Notes: generated by a model not told the origin, from the letters alone. Shown: positions 29,895 to 39,417, numbered from the stretch's first letter. The stretch is 42,021 nt of DNA from Romboutsia_C sp015668195 (GCF_015668195.1 NZ_JADPFC010000011.1:1-42021), one strand, 5' to 3'. Program-made: numbers and translations.

Positions 29895-32252
29895 ATGAAA
29901 AGTTTTAATACTAATATAATAATTGGTGGTAAACTTAATCCATCTCTTCAAAGAGCTTTTGATGCTGTAACTAAGTTTGCATCTAAAAGTTCAAATGCTT
30001 TTAAGACTGTTACTAATAGTTCAACTAGACTTAATAGCTCCTTAGGTAGAACCTCTTCATGCTCTAGAGGACTTATAACAGCATCTAATAATGCCTCTCG
30101 TTTAAGTAAAAATTTAAGAAATGCAGCTAGTGAAGCAAAGAAAACTGTAAAAACTATGGCATTAGCTGGAACAACTGCTGGTGCTGCATTAGCCGTCAAA
30201 GGTTCTAAAGATATGTTGTCTGAAGCATCATCAATGGAGCAGTATAGAAACACATTAAACATAGTTATGAAAGATAACAAAAAAGCAGGGGAAACCTTCA
30301 AATGGGCTGTTGATTATGCTAATAAAACACCTTTTGAAACAGGAGATATAGTAGATGGAACAGTAAAACTTCAAAGTTATGGTCTTGAAGCTCAAAAAGT
30401 TTTACCTTATATAGGAGATATGGCTGCCGCCATGGGTAAAGGAATGGATCAAGCGGTTGAAGCTGTAGCTGATGCTCAAACTGGAGAACTCGAGAGGTTA
30501 ATTTTTAGCCTCGTAGCATAGGGATATGCTAAAAAATAAACTCGGTAAACTCGGTGGAAGTCTTTTTATTACGAAAGATAAAAGATGATACCGATCCAAG
30601 CCTATAAAGAAATTTTAGGAAGGTGTAGAGACTAGGGGAAGCCTAAGTTTTTTATAAAAAGATATGGTGATAACACCCATTTTATTTAAGTAATTAGATA
30701 AAATACGCCGAGCATCCAGAACGGATGAAGATATAGTCCGAACTATGCAGTGATGTATAGAAATAGGCAGAAATGTCCTATTCACACTTAAAAAGTGTAG
30801 TAACAATTTGTAAAAGAGTTTGGAATTACCAAAGAGCAAATAGTAAAACAAGCGAATAAAAAACTTGGAGACCTTGAAGTTGTAAATAACAAAGGTCAAA
30901 TAACAAATCAAAGAGCCTTTAATGCTTCATTAATGAGTCTTATGAAAGAACGATTTGAAGGTGGTATGCAAATACAAGCGAATAGCTTTAAAGGAGTTAT
31001 GAGTACTATATCTGGTGTATGGAAGTCAGGATTAGCTCAAATGGCTGGTGTAAGTGATGAAGGGCTTGTTGTAAAGGGTAGTTTTTTTGATGTTATTAAA
31101 GATAAGGCTGTTCAAATAAGTGAAAAATTACAAGGACTTCAAGCTAGTGGTAAATTTGAAGAATTACAAAAGAGTTTTGGTAAATTTGCTACAGATATAT
31201 CAAATGGTATAGATATAGCATTACCTAAATTAATGAATTTAGGTAACTATATGTTAACTCATGGACCACAAATAATGAATATAGCTAGATTTATAGGTAT
31301 GTCTTTTTTAACATGGAAAGCTATAAGTTTTGTATCTAATGCAGTAACTACTATATCAAATTTAGCAGGCATGTTAAGGTTGGCTAGAACACAATATTTA
31401 CCTTTATTATTTGCTAAAATGCAAGATATGGCATTAACAGCAGGTATTATTGGTTTATATACCTGGGATGCAGTGTGTAAAGGTGCCTCAGCAATTAAAA
31501 CCTTCTTATTAGCAGGAGCTCAAGGAGCTTTAAACGTAGCTGTGGCTATAGGTACTGGTGTAATGGGAGCCTTTGGTGCTGTAATGGCCTTTTTAACTTC
31601 TCCTATAGGACTTGTTATTATTGGAGTAACACTCTTAGTTGCAGGACTTATATATCTATGGAATACATCAGAAACTGTAAGAACTTCTGTTACAAACTTT
31701 TTTAGCACCTTAAAACAATGGGGTGTGGATGCTTGTAATGCAGTTATAAACGCTTTAAATTCACTTATAGACCTTATAAATAAAATACCACTAATAAATA
31801 TCCCTAAAATACCTAATGTAGGAGGAGACTCAAAAGGTGGTAAATCATCAAAAGGAATGAAAAAGTATGCAAAAGGTGGTATTGCAACACGACCATCTAT
31901 TTGTGGTGAAGCAGGTCCAGAAGCTGTAATACCTTTAAAGAAAAATAACCCTAGAAGTATTCAACTATTAGAACAAACTAGTAGAATATTGGGAGTTAAT
32001 CAAGGTGTATCTAGAGAACCTTTAGGAACTTTAAAACCTAGAAATATTTCTTTAAAAAGCAAAAGATCAACATCTTCTAATGGTGATGGTAATTATTATA
32101 CTTACAGTCCTACAATATATGCAGGAGGTAATGACAAACAGCAAATAAAAGAAATGATATTATCTGGCTTTGAAGACTTCAAGGATTTCATAGATAATAT
32201 GAATGAAGATGGTGAAAGGGTAAATATAGATGAAACAATATTTAACATATAG
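29895..32252 (+). CDS. Tape measure protein, split by a group I intron
   Basis: Exons 29895-30498 and 30811-32252 join to 681 residues. The join restores GELERL-KEFGITKEQIV, a motif expected in tape-measure proteins. Unspliced mRNA stops at 30521. The N-terminal part (about 1-95) is Ser/Thr/Asn-rich and helical. A conserved MEQYRNTLNIVMKDN and TPFETGDIVDGTVKLQSYGL region follows. Hydrophobic helices lie near 390-475. A Gly/Lys-rich segment leads to the usual ATRPSICGEAGPEAVIPL motif near residue 545. It sets tail length and passes through the membrane during DNA entry. Its last codons overlap the gpX-like gene. Confidence 0.92.
30499..30810 (+). ncRNA. Group I intron in the tape measure gene
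   Basis: 312 nt with no ORF for a homing endonuclease. The 5' exon ends GAGGU, and the internal guide GCCUC (about 30508-30512) pairs with it, including the U-G wobble at the splice site (P1). UUUUA just before the guide pairs with the 3' exon start UAAAA (P10). The intron ends in G. P2 is UAGCAUA / UAUGCUA, P3 CUCGG / CCGAG, P7 GACUA / UAGUC and P8 CAUCC / GGAUG, with P9 hairpins AAUAGG / CCUAUU and ACACUU / AAGUGU. Splicing restores the tape-measure frame exactly. Confidence 0.93.
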
Positions 32253-32439
32253 TACATTACAAGGAGATACTTTTGATAGTATCTCCTTAGACTTTTATGA
32301 TGATGAATACTATGCTAGTGAAATAATAAAAGCTAATCCAGATGTCGGAACTATATTAGTATTTGATGAAGGTGTAGAACTTAATATTCCTATACTTGAT
32401 ATAGAAGCTAATTCATCTTTACCACCTTGGAAGAGGTGA
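32230..32439 (+). CDS. Tail protein X-like (LysM-type)
   Basis: 69 residues overlapping the end of the tape-measure gene. YSTLQGDTFDSISLDFYDDEY then ANPDVG and VFDEGVELNIP match the P2 gpX/LysM fold. Such proteins sit at the base of the tail and bind peptidoglycan or the hub. Translation is probably coupled. Confidence 0.88.
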   Translation: MKQYLTYSTLQGDTFDSISLDFYDDEYYASEIIKANPDVGTILVFDEGVELNIPILDIEANSSLPPWKR

Positions 32440-32443
32440 TTAA

Positions 32444-33352
32444 ATGATAGTTAAAATTAACGGAGTAAATATATCTCATGATTTAAATGTAATAGGAGCT
32501 ATTATAAACGATAATGCTGGTGATATTTATGATAGCTTAGAAATCTGTATATCAGATATAGAAAATAACTGGAGAATATGGAATATAGATACTGATGAAA
32601 CAATTGAGATAATCCAAGATGGATTTTCAAGTGGTTTAATGTATGTAGATACTGTTTATATAAATAGTGGGAAATGTATAATAAAAGCAAATTCACTCAA
32701 AAGAAAATATAAAGAAATAAAATGCTCTACTTTAGAAAATATAACATTTTTGAAATTTGCATCAACTATAGCTGAAAGATTAAATCTAAAGATTGAGACT
32801 TATGAAATAAATAACTATACGTATAATAGATTGGATCAGATTAATAAGACAGATTTTTCTTTTTTAGTGTCTAGATGTATTTTAGAAGGATATAGAGCTA
32901 AGGTTACTAATAATAAACTCGTTATATATAATGAAAATCTATTTGAAGCTAAAGATCCTATTGATGAATTTACTCCAAAAGACTTTATAGGTAAATATAA
33001 ATTTAGAAAAAGTAACTTAGATACTTATTCTAAATGTGAAATACAATATTTTGCTAAAGAATATATAAAATCAGAAATTATCAATACATTGGATAATGCA
33101 AGTGTTCTTAAGCCAAAAGTAAGAGTTTCATCTGTTGTAGAAGGTAATAGATTTTGTGAGAATATACTTAAATATAAAAACAAGTATATTAATACCTTAA
33201 ATATTTGTGTAAACTTAAATACTAATTTAGCTGGTTCAAGTATTATTGAAATAAAAGAAGTTGGAGCATTTTCAGGAAAATATTTTATAGAAAGTATAAA
33301 GCATGATTTTATAAAAAATAGAAGCTATATATATGCTAGAAAGGTGGATTGA
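32444..33352 (+). CDS. Baseplate hub protein (gpD-like, late control D family)
   Basis: 302 residues. A beta-rich N-terminal domain, DLNVIGAIINDNAGDIYDSL, is followed by TDFSFLVSRCILEGYRAKV near 135-155, the family's hub domain (compare Mu gp44 and P2 gpD). GGTGATTAA ribosome site. Its stop is followed at once by the spike-like gene. Confidence 0.85.
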   Translation: MIVKINGVNISHDLNVIGAIINDNAGDIYDSLEICISDIENNWRIWNIDTDETIEIIQDGFSSGLMYVDTVYINSGKCIIKANSLKRKYKEIKCSTLENITFLKFASTIAERLNLKIETYEINNYTYNRLDQINKTDFSFLVSRCILEGYRAKVTNNKLVIYNENLFEAKDPIDEFTPKDFIGKYKFRKSNLDTYSKCEIQYFAKEYIKSEIINTLDNASVLKPKVRVSSVVEGNRFCENILKYKNKYINTLNICVNLNTNLAGSSIIEIKEVGAFSGKYFIESIKHDFIKNRSYIYARKVD

Positions 33353-33353
33353 T

Positions 33354-33551
33354 ATGATTATTAGAGGAGTTATATCAAATATAACTGATTCAAATAATAT
33401 AAGAGTCGTAATGCCTACTCAAGAGTCAACCGTCTCTTATAACCTTGAATTAGCATACCACATAGATATAAATACATTAAGTGTAGGTGATAGAGTTGTA
33501 GTTGCTTTTTATACTGATACTGAAGGAGTGATTATTGCAAAATGTCAATAA
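33354..33551 (+). CDS. Small OB-fold baseplate/spike protein
   Basis: 65 residues from ATG 33354 (ribosome site AAAGGTGG, 6 nt). A beta-rich protein, IIRGVISNITDSNNIRVVMP then GDRVVVAFYTD, resembling the OB domain of gpV/gp45-type spikes without the needle part. It is short for a spike, so it may be a hub plug or a reduced gpV. It overlaps the next gene by ten bases. Confidence 0.6.
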   Translation: MIIRGVISNITDSNNIRVVMPTQESTVSYNLELAYHIDINTLSVGDRVVVAFYTDTEGVIIAKCQ

Positions 33552-34162
33552 TAGGAAGTTTTGCCAATAAAGTATTTAAAGTAAGCTCTAATCATTTATA
33601 TACTTTTGATGAATTTACTATGAATAGTGAATTAAAAATTGATGAACAAGAAGTAGACGGTAGTAAACCATCTACTTATATAAAAGGTCCTGGATTAGAT
33701 AAAGTGTCTTTAAATGTCTCATTAATAAAACAGAAAAATATTGATGTAAGAAATGAAATAGATGAATGGAAAAAAATAAAAGATTCTAAAATACCATATC
33801 ATCTAATAATTGGTAATAGAAATTTAGCAACATATAAATTTCTACTAACTAATGTTGATGTTAGTGAAACAAAAATAGGTGTTTCAGGAGAGTATCTAAA
33901 AGCTAAAGTTCAACTTCAATTTTCAGAATATGTAAGAGCAGGAAAGAAAGAAGAAAATACTACTACATCTAGTTCAAGTAATGATACTACTAAAAGTAGT
34001 ACGAAAAGTACTTCAAAAAAATCTACTGCTGGAACAACTAAGTCATCTAAAAAAAGTAAGAAAAGAAAAAATAAAAATGCATCAAAATCTAAATCCAAAA
34101 ATAAAACTAGTAAAAGTGATAATAGTAAAATAGAAGCTCTAGAAAAGGAGTTATATGGATAA
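33542..34162 (+). CDS. gpU-like tail protein with long basic low-complexity tail
   Basis: 206 residues. The first 130 are beta-rich (HLYTFDEFTMNSELKIDEQE, YLKAKVQLQFSEYV), like P2 gpU-type proteins that cap or tie the tail to the baseplate. Residues about 137-198 are almost only Ser, Thr, Lys and Asn (TTSSSSNDTTKSSTKSTSKK and similar), probably disordered and strongly basic. The tail may bind DNA, cell wall polymers or act as a linker. It is coupled to the next gene by TAATG overlap. Confidence 0.65.
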   Translation: MSIIGSFANKVFKVSSNHLYTFDEFTMNSELKIDEQEVDGSKPSTYIKGPGLDKVSLNVSLIKQKNIDVRNEIDEWKKIKDSKIPYHLIIGNRNLATYKFLLTNVDVSETKIGVSGEYLKAKVQLQFSEYVRAGKKEENTTTSSSSNDTTKSSTKSTSKKSTAGTTKSSKKSKKRKNKNASKSKSKNKTSKSDNSKIEALEKELYG

Positions 34163-34464
34163 TGCTTTATAATATTAATTCAAATAAATCATATATAAAC
34201 TGGAATGCTACTGATGATGAAAGAATTATACAAAATATAATTAATATATTAAATACAGTACGATATGAGGTTGCATACGATAGAGTAATGGGAAGAAACC
34301 CAGAAAACTTAGATAGAAATTTTTTAGATGTACAAAGCCTATTAATATCAGAAACATATGATTTAATAGAAGAATATGAACCAAGGGCAAAAATTAAAAA
34401 TGTATTTGTAAAGCAACTTCCAAATGGAGAAATAGATATTGAGGTGGTGGTAGATATTGAGTGA
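34162..34464 (+). CDS. Baseplate wedge protein (gpW/gp25 family)
   Basis: 100 residues. The RVMGRNPENLDRNFLDVQSL segment, a central helix and C-terminal strands VFVKQLPNGEIDIEVVVDIE are typical of gp25/gpW lysozyme-like wedge proteins. In the P2 order it precedes gpJ, as here. It starts sheath polymerisation at the baseplate. Confidence 0.85.
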   Translation: MLYNINSNKSYINWNATDDERIIQNIINILNTVRYEVAYDRVMGRNPENLDRNFLDVQSLLISETYDLIEEYEPRAKIKNVFVKQLPNGEIDIEVVVDIE

Positions 34465-35617
34465 TATAAATTTTGTAAATATAGATGCAAAAGCTATTAA
34501 TTTAAAAATTATTAATGATTTTGAAGAGTTAATTGGTGAACCTTTATATCCAGGAGATGAAAGGCGTATTTTCTTACAACAATTAACACCTTTAATCGTT
34601 GGTATAAAACATGAAATAAATGATTCTGCAAAACAAAATCTTCTCAGATACTCAAGAGGTGAAAAACTTGATGGTATAGGAGAAGATTTATTTTTTACAG
34701 AAAGACTTGAAGCTCAAAAAGCTAGTTGTAAATGTAAATGTAAACTAAGCAAAATTCAAGATACTGATATAGTAATACCAGCTAATACAAGAGTTTCTCC
34801 TGATGGAAATATTTATTTTAAAACTAGAGAAAAAATAACTATATGTTCAGGACAATTAGAAGCTATAGGAATATTAGATGCTGAAAAAGTAGGTCCAGAG
34901 TTTAATGGTTTTATACCAGGACAAATAAACTTAATGGTGGATTTAATTCCTTTTGTTGAATCAATAGTAAATATTGAAATGTCAGCAGGAGGTTCGAATA
35001 TTGAATCTGATGAAAGGTATAGAGAACGTTGTAGACTATCTCAAAAAGCATTATCTACAGCAGGACCAGATGATGCTTATATAGCTTTCGCTAAAGGTGC
35101 TCATCCAAGTATTGTTGATGCAAAACCTACTTCACCATCTCCAGGAGTTGTTAAAATAGTTATATTATTAGATGGAGCTGTTACTCCTACAGAAGAGATT
35201 ATTAATAAAGTTCTTGAAGATTGCTCTAGAAGAGATAGAAGACCTTTAACTGATAATGTTGAAGTTGAAGGTTGTGAGGAAGTACAATATGATATTAACT
35301 TGACATATTACTTAGATAGAAATCACTCATATAAAGAAGCTATATATAGGAAAGCCATTGAAGGTGAAAACTTAGATCTAACTACAGGAGCTATAAGAGA
35401 ATATATAAATTGGCAACAATCTAATCTAGGGAAATCAATCAACCCAGATGAACTTAGATACAGAATTCAAGATGCAGCAACCTATTCAACTACAACTAAT
35501 GATAAATTTACTGCAGTTAGAAAAATAGAATTAATATCACCTACTCATATAGATATTAAGGATATTCAAGTAGCTAAGGCCAGAAATATAAATGTTGTTT
35601 ATGGAGGATTAGACTAA
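34457..35617 (+). CDS. Baseplate assembly protein J
   Basis: 386 residues from TTG (GAGGTGG six nt upstream), overlapping the wedge gene. Conserved features: GVSP-like TRVSPDGNIYFKTREK, then MSAGGSNIESDERYRERCRL and SPSPGVVKIVILLDG, the signatures of the gpJ/Mu gp47 family. It forms the wedge trimer with gpI. Confidence 0.93.
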   Translation: MSDINFVNIDAKAINLKIINDFEELIGEPLYPGDERRIFLQQLTPLIVGIKHEINDSAKQNLLRYSRGEKLDGIGEDLFFTERLEAQKASCKCKCKLSKIQDTDIVIPANTRVSPDGNIYFKTREKITICSGQLEAIGILDAEKVGPEFNGFIPGQINLMVDLIPFVESIVNIEMSAGGSNIESDERYRERCRLSQKALSTAGPDDAYIAFAKGAHPSIVDAKPTSPSPGVVKIVILLDGAVTPTEEIINKVLEDCSRRDRRPLTDNVEVEGCEEVQYDINLTYYLDRNHSYKEAIYRKAIEGENLDLTTGAIREYINWQQSNLGKSINPDELRYRIQDAATYSTTTNDKFTAVRKIELISPTHIDIKDIQVAKARNINVVYGGLD

Positions 35618-36276
35618 TGGATATTAATAATGTAGATTTATTAGACCTTCAAACTAGTCACATGAAACAAGATCCTTCTACTATAGCTATGTGTAAAGCA
35701 TTAAATCCTGTTTTTAAAAAACTTGCTAGAGAAGCTAAACTTGCGTTTATATATGGAAGAATAGATCAACTTGATGATGATACCTTAGACGAATTGGCGT
35801 GGCAATTTTATGTTGATTTCTATAGTGTTGATTTTCCTATTAGTGTTAAGAGGAATCTAATAAAAAATGCAAAAAAAATACATAAATTAAAAGGAACACC
35901 TGCTGCCGTTGAAATTTTATTAACATCTATATTTGGTAATGCTGTGTTAAAAGAATGGTTTGAGTATGATGGTGATCCTTTTATGTTTAAAGTACGAATA
36001 GAAGTAGAAAACAATATAAATTTATTATTAGATAAGTTTGAAGAGTCTATTAATGTTGTAAAAAATACTAGATCACATTTAGAAAAAATAGAACTATACT
36101 CTGTGTCTAGAAATACAACTTATATAGCATCTTCTTTGCTATCTGGAGAAAAAGTAACTACTTTTCCTTGGTCCCCTAAGGACTTAGACTCAAAAGGTAC
36201 TTTACATATAGCTATAGGTAATAATGGTGGTATAGAAAACACAACTATATATCCTAAGAAAGAGGTGATTAAATGA
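35617..36276 (+). CDS. Baseplate/tail protein I
   Basis: 219 residues. The LDELAWQFYVDFYSVDFPIS motif and KIHKLKGTPAAVEILLTSIF are the hallmarks of P2 gpI (DUF2313-like). The C-terminus from about 140 is diverged and links to the fibre. The start shares its A with the gpJ stop (TAATGG). Confidence 0.93.
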   Translation: MDINNVDLLDLQTSHMKQDPSTIAMCKALNPVFKKLAREAKLAFIYGRIDQLDDDTLDELAWQFYVDFYSVDFPISVKRNLIKNAKKIHKLKGTPAAVEILLTSIFGNAVLKEWFEYDGDPFMFKVRIEVENNINLLLDKFEESINVVKNTRSHLEKIELYSVSRNTTYIASSLLSGEKVTTFPWSPKDLDSKGTLHIAIGNNGGIENTTIYPKKEVIK

Positions 36277-36941
36277 ATGAGCAATTTTATACAATTCTAA
36301 CTAAGATAGGTAAAGCTAAGATAGCAAATGCTACAGCATTAGGAACACAACTAAATATAGTTAAATTTCATGTAGGAGATGGTAATGGATCATATTATAA
36401 TCCTACTGAAGAACAAACACAACTAAAAAATAAACTATGGGAAGGTAATATTAGCTCAATACGAATTGATGACGAAAACCCAAATTGGGTAATATTAGAG
36501 GCTGTAATACCAGGTTCTGATGGTGGATTTATGGTTAGGGAAGTAGGGGCTGTCGATTCAGACGGTAACTTAATAGCTATAGGAAAGTTTCCTGAAACAT
36601 ATAAACCTATTGCTGGAGATGGAAGTGTAAAAGATTTAATACTTAAAATGGTATTAGAAATCTCAAATACCTCTAGTGTAACTCTTAAAATAGATCCTAC
36701 AGTTATACTAGCAACTAAAAAAGATATCTTAGATTTAGAGGAAAAAATAAATAATATTGAATTAGTTGATACAAAAGTTAAATTAACTGACCTAGGTAAT
36801 CTCTTTGAACTTGGAGAAGATGCTAATATAAATCAAGCATTAATAAAATTATTTAATAAATCTAACCAAATTGAAGAAGATTTAAACGGTCAAAGATTAA
36901 AGGCTATAACAATACACAATAAGTTAGATAAATGCTTATAA
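36273..36941 (+). CDS. Tail fibre protein (N-terminal attachment type)
   Basis: 222 residues. The N-terminus FYTILTKIGKAKIANATALG, then NIVKFHVGDGNGSYYNP and GGFMVREVGAVDSDGNLI, is the phage tail-fibre attachment domain (P2 gpH N-terminus type). The C-terminal half is helical (about 145-222). It lacks the long receptor-binding part, which may be supplied by the next two genes. Confidence 0.85.
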   Translation: MNEQFYTILTKIGKAKIANATALGTQLNIVKFHVGDGNGSYYNPTEEQTQLKNKLWEGNISSIRIDDENPNWVILEAVIPGSDGGFMVREVGAVDSDGNLIAIGKFPETYKPIAGDGSVKDLILKMVLEISNTSSVTLKIDPTVILATKKDILDLEEKINNIELVDTKVKLTDLGNLFELGEDANINQALIKLFNKSNQIEEDLNGQRLKAITIHNKLDKCL

Positions 36942-36957
36942 TAGGGAGGTGATAATT

Positions 36958-37503
36958 GTGGCTCAATTAGATATAAGTACACCTTTGAAAGATGTTCTTG
37001 TTGCTATAGATAAAAAGGCTGCACGAGCTAATGCAGATAGAGATACACTTGAAAGTATACTTATTGGTAAAAGTGTGAATGTTGTACCAGGTTCAAAATT
37101 AAGTGTATTAATTGAAAAAGTTAGGGAAGAAATTAATACTAGAAAAAAAGTAGCAACAGGTTCATTAACTATAGGAAAAACGTACTCACGTCCTGATTCA
37201 GGTAACATAAATAGGAATGTTTATATAGCTAATGTAACAAATTTAGATTTTAAGCCTAGTAAAGTTTACTTTTATACAATACCTCCTTTAGGGGCAATTT
37301 ATGAAGAAATACTTATATGTTACCTTGATCTAGATATAAACTCAAATTATAGCTACATAACATATACAGATAATCAGTATATGTTGTTTCATAAATATAA
37401 TATTACACAGGAAACTTTATTTAAAGGTGGATTTAAAATACCTGTTTGCTTTGGAGGAGATAGTCCTAAAAAAATAACTGTAAAATGGATTGCAGTTGAA
37501 TAA
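36958..37503 (+). CDS. Tail fibre-associated / receptor-binding candidate
   Basis: 181 residues from GTG, 8 nt after GGAGG; the listed earlier GTG lies inside the ribosome site. An N-terminal helical part contains LESILIGKSVNVVPGSKLS, common in Clostridial phage fibre partners. A beta-rich C-terminus (about 70-181) has several aromatic residues. The place right after the fibre gene suggests a fibre tip or chaperone. Confidence 0.55.
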   Translation: MAQLDISTPLKDVLVAIDKKAARANADRDTLESILIGKSVNVVPGSKLSVLIEKVREEINTRKKVATGSLTIGKTYSRPDSGNINRNVYIANVTNLDFKPSKVYFYTIPPLGAIYEEILICYLDLDINSNYSYITYTDNQYMLFHKYNITQETLFKGGFKIPVCFGGDSPKKITVKWIAVE

Positions 37504-37514
37504 GGAGGTAACTT

Positions 37515-37949
37515 ATGAATGTAGGAACAAAAATATATTATTGTAACATAACAGGAAATACATTATTAGTAATAGGTGATTTAGTTAATGTTTCAAGAGA
37601 TACAACTTTCGATGAAGATTGTTGTATATATCCTGAGCTTAGTGAAAGAAACAAAAACACAATATCATCAATACAATTAAACTATGGAGAATTTAATAAA
37701 TTAGCTAATGGTAAAGAGTGTACTAGTGTTAATTTAGAAACTAAAGAATTAATATTTTTAACTCCTTCAATGCCTGATAATTCATCTAATTTAACTTGGG
37801 AGAATGAGGTAAATAATAAACTATCTGCTTTAGAAGAAGAAAATGCTGATTTATTATTAGATAATGCAATGAAAGATTTAAGATTAGAGACACTAGAAAA
37901 TGATTTAGCAGATTTAACTTTAGAAATAGCTATGATGGGAGGTAATTAA
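37515..37949 (+). CDS. Small tail-tip protein with C-terminal coiled coil
   Basis: 144 residues behind GGAGG. The first 95 are mixed strand (KIYYCNITGNTLLVIGDLVN), similar to small proteins found beside XkdX in Firmicutes phages. The last 45 form a heptad coiled coil (VNNKLSALEEENADLLLDNA). Probably a trimerising tail-tip component. Confidence 0.55.
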   Translation: MNVGTKIYYCNITGNTLLVIGDLVNVSRDTTFDEDCCIYPELSERNKNTISSIQLNYGEFNKLANGKECTSVNLETKELIFLTPSMPDNSSNLTWENEVNNKLSALEEENADLLLDNAMKDLRLETLENDLADLTLEIAMMGGN

Positions 37950-37950
37950 A

Positions 37951-38091
37951 ATGATTGATTGGTTTGAAAAAGTAAAAAGATATTATGATAAAAAGAAATA
38001 TACTAAAGAAGAAGTAAAAATGTTTGTTATAAGTGGAAAAATAACAGAGGAAGAATATAAAGAAATTACAGGAGAAGACTACATAGCATAG
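37951..38091 (+). CDS. XkdX-family protein
   Basis: 46 residues: MIDWFEKVKRYYDKKKYTKE then EEVKMFVISGKITEEEYKEI. This is the common XkdX pattern found at the end of Firmicutes tail operons. The stop codon is part of the terminator stem. Role unknown; likely linked to the baseplate. Confidence 0.88.
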   Translation: MIDWFEKVKRYYDKKKYTKEEVKMFVISGKITEEEYKEITGEDYIA

Positions 38092-38100
38092 TCTTTTTTT
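38076..38100 (+). terminator. Terminator of the tail operon
   Basis: AGACTA-CATAGCA-TAGTCT followed by six Ts. It overlaps the last codons of the XkdX gene. Confidence 0.8.
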
Positions 38101-38163
38101 ATTGACTAGAATTATTAAATTTCTAGCCTTTTTAAATACGATGTAGAGAGGGTAAATTTATTT

Positions 38164-38418
38164 ATGGATAAGTTTTTTAATGATGTTGTGCTAACACAAG
38201 GTATTTTTGCAATACTGTTCTGTTGGTTATTGTTTTATAGTAAAAAAGAAGATAAAGAAAGAGAATTAAAAGCACAAGAAAGAGAAGATAAATTACAAAG
38301 TATAATATTTAATAATCAAAAAATAATGCAAGAAATGGCAGAGAAACTTAAAACTGTAGAAGAAGTAAAAGAAGATGTTAAAGAAATAATAAATAAATTA
38401 GATGGAGCTACTAATTAA
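38164..38418 (+). CDS. Holin (BhlA/UviB family)
   Basis: 84 residues. The N-terminal transmembrane helix VLTQGIFAILFCWLLFYSKK is followed by a long charged amphipathic helix (EDKERELKAQEREDKLQ). That is the BhlA/UviB plan. It is next to the amidase, giving a standard lysis pair. Its stop codon lies in the loop of the following terminator. Confidence 0.88.
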   Translation: MDKFFNDVVLTQGIFAILFCWLLFYSKKEDKERELKAQEREDKLQSIIFNNQKIMQEMAEKLKTVEEVKEDVKEIINKLDGATN

Positions 38419-38431
38419 GTAGCTCTTTTTT
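38405..38431 (+). terminator. Terminator/attenuator between holin and amidase
   Basis: Perfect 8-bp arms GAGCTACT / AGTAGCTC with loop AATTA and six Ts. Its position between the lysis genes may hold back amidase expression until late. Confidence 0.8.
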
Positions 38432-38467
38432 AATAAATAAAATTTTAGAAAAGGTAGGTAATTGATT

Positions 38468-39298
38468 ATGAAGTCTAATATACATGCAGGACATGATGCA
38501 CAAGGAAAAGGAGCAAGTGGAGCTAGTTCTTATATCGATGGTATCGGATGGATACATGAATCTATTGAAGATAGAAATGTAAAAGATGAAGTTATAAGAT
38601 TATTAAAAGAAGAAAATAATATTACATATGATTGTACTGTAGATTCAGCAGGAACACAGGATAAAAATTTATCTCAAATTGTTGCCAAATGTAATGCACA
38701 TGATGTTGATTTAGACGTATCTATACATTTTAACTCTGGACGAGATGATGAAGACGGAGATGGTGATAATGCAGGGGTTGAAGTATATTGCTATGATGAA
38801 AAAACTAAAGATATTGCAGAAAGAATATGTAAAAATATATCAAAATTAGGTTTTGATAATAGAGGAGTTAAAATTAAAAAAGATTACTATGTATTAAGAA
38901 AAACAAAAGCACCAGCAATACTTATAGAATGTTGTTTTATAGATGATAAGGATGATGTTTTACTATACAAAAAGGTAGGATATAAAGCAATGGCAAAAGC
39001 AATAGTTGAAGGTATATTAAATGAAAAATTAGATAATAAAATAAATAGTAACACTAGTCAAGTATCATCAACAAATAAGTTTAAAAATGGAGATTATACA
39101 GGTAAGAAAGCTAGAGTTACAGCAAATGTATTAAATGTTAGATGGGATAGAGGAACTAATTTTAATATTATAGGTAAATTGAAAAAAAATGATGTTGTTA
39201 AATTAAATTATTGTATGAGTGGATGGGTAAGCATAGAAGGATACAAAGGAAATAAAGGCCTTGGGTACATCCATACAGACTATATAGAATTGTTATAG
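38468..39298 (+). CDS. Endolysin: N-acetylmuramoyl-L-alanine amidase with SH3 domain
   Basis: 276 residues from ATG 38468, 9 nt after AGGTAGG; the earlier TTG is too close. Amidase_3 catalytic domain (about 1-180) has zinc ligands in NIHAGHD (His5 or His8), an acidic centre and DVSIHFNS, with the catalytic Glu in ILIECCFID (about 155-163). A Ser/Thr/Asn linker leads to a bacterial SH3 wall-binding domain (about 210-276) with VTANVLNVRWDRGTNF. It cuts the host wall after the holin opens the membrane. Confidence 0.93.
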   Translation: MKSNIHAGHDAQGKGASGASSYIDGIGWIHESIEDRNVKDEVIRLLKEENNITYDCTVDSAGTQDKNLSQIVAKCNAHDVDLDVSIHFNSGRDDEDGDGDNAGVEVYCYDEKTKDIAERICKNISKLGFDNRGVKIKKDYYVLRKTKAPAILIECCFIDDKDDVLLYKKVGYKAMAKAIVEGILNEKLDNKINSNTSQVSSTNKFKNGDYTGKKARVTANVLNVRWDRGTNFNIIGKLKKNDVVKLNYCMSGWVSIEGYKGNKGLGYIHTDYIELL

Positions 39299-39315
39299 AT
39301 CATAGGTTAAAATAT

Positions 39316-39344
39316 TTGACTTAAAAATATTTTTTTGATAATAT
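39316..39344 (+). promoter_or_regulatory. Strong promoter, first of the cassette array
   Basis: TTGACT, 17-nt spacer and TAATAT. The spacer ends TTTTTTTGA, and the upstream ATAGGTTAAAA is repeated before the promoter at 39708. Not only the hexamers but also the spacer end TTTTGATA is kept between cassettes, hinting at an extra binding factor or recent duplication. Confidence 0.7.
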
Positions 39345-39350
39345 TATATT

Positions 39351-39417
39351 CCTACATTAGTTAATTTTAACTATTAAAATAAAAAGGATTGCTATTATAT
39401 AATAGTAGTCTTTTTTA
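39351..39417 (+). ncRNA. Predicted small RNA, cassette 1
   Basis: Starts about 7 nt after TAATAT and ends at the hairpin with loop-side arms CTATTA / TAATAG (39391-39405), extended by wobble pairs, with TTTTTT after it. About 67 nt. No ORF. Confidence 0.5.

Noticed and set aside
30499..30810. Frameshift or nonsense mutation truncating the tape measure protein
   Set aside because: A precise 312-nt removal restores frame and a conserved motif, and group I core pairings are present.
30499..30810. IStron or other transposon insertion
   Set aside because: No transposase or endonuclease ORF, and 312 nt is just the intron core.
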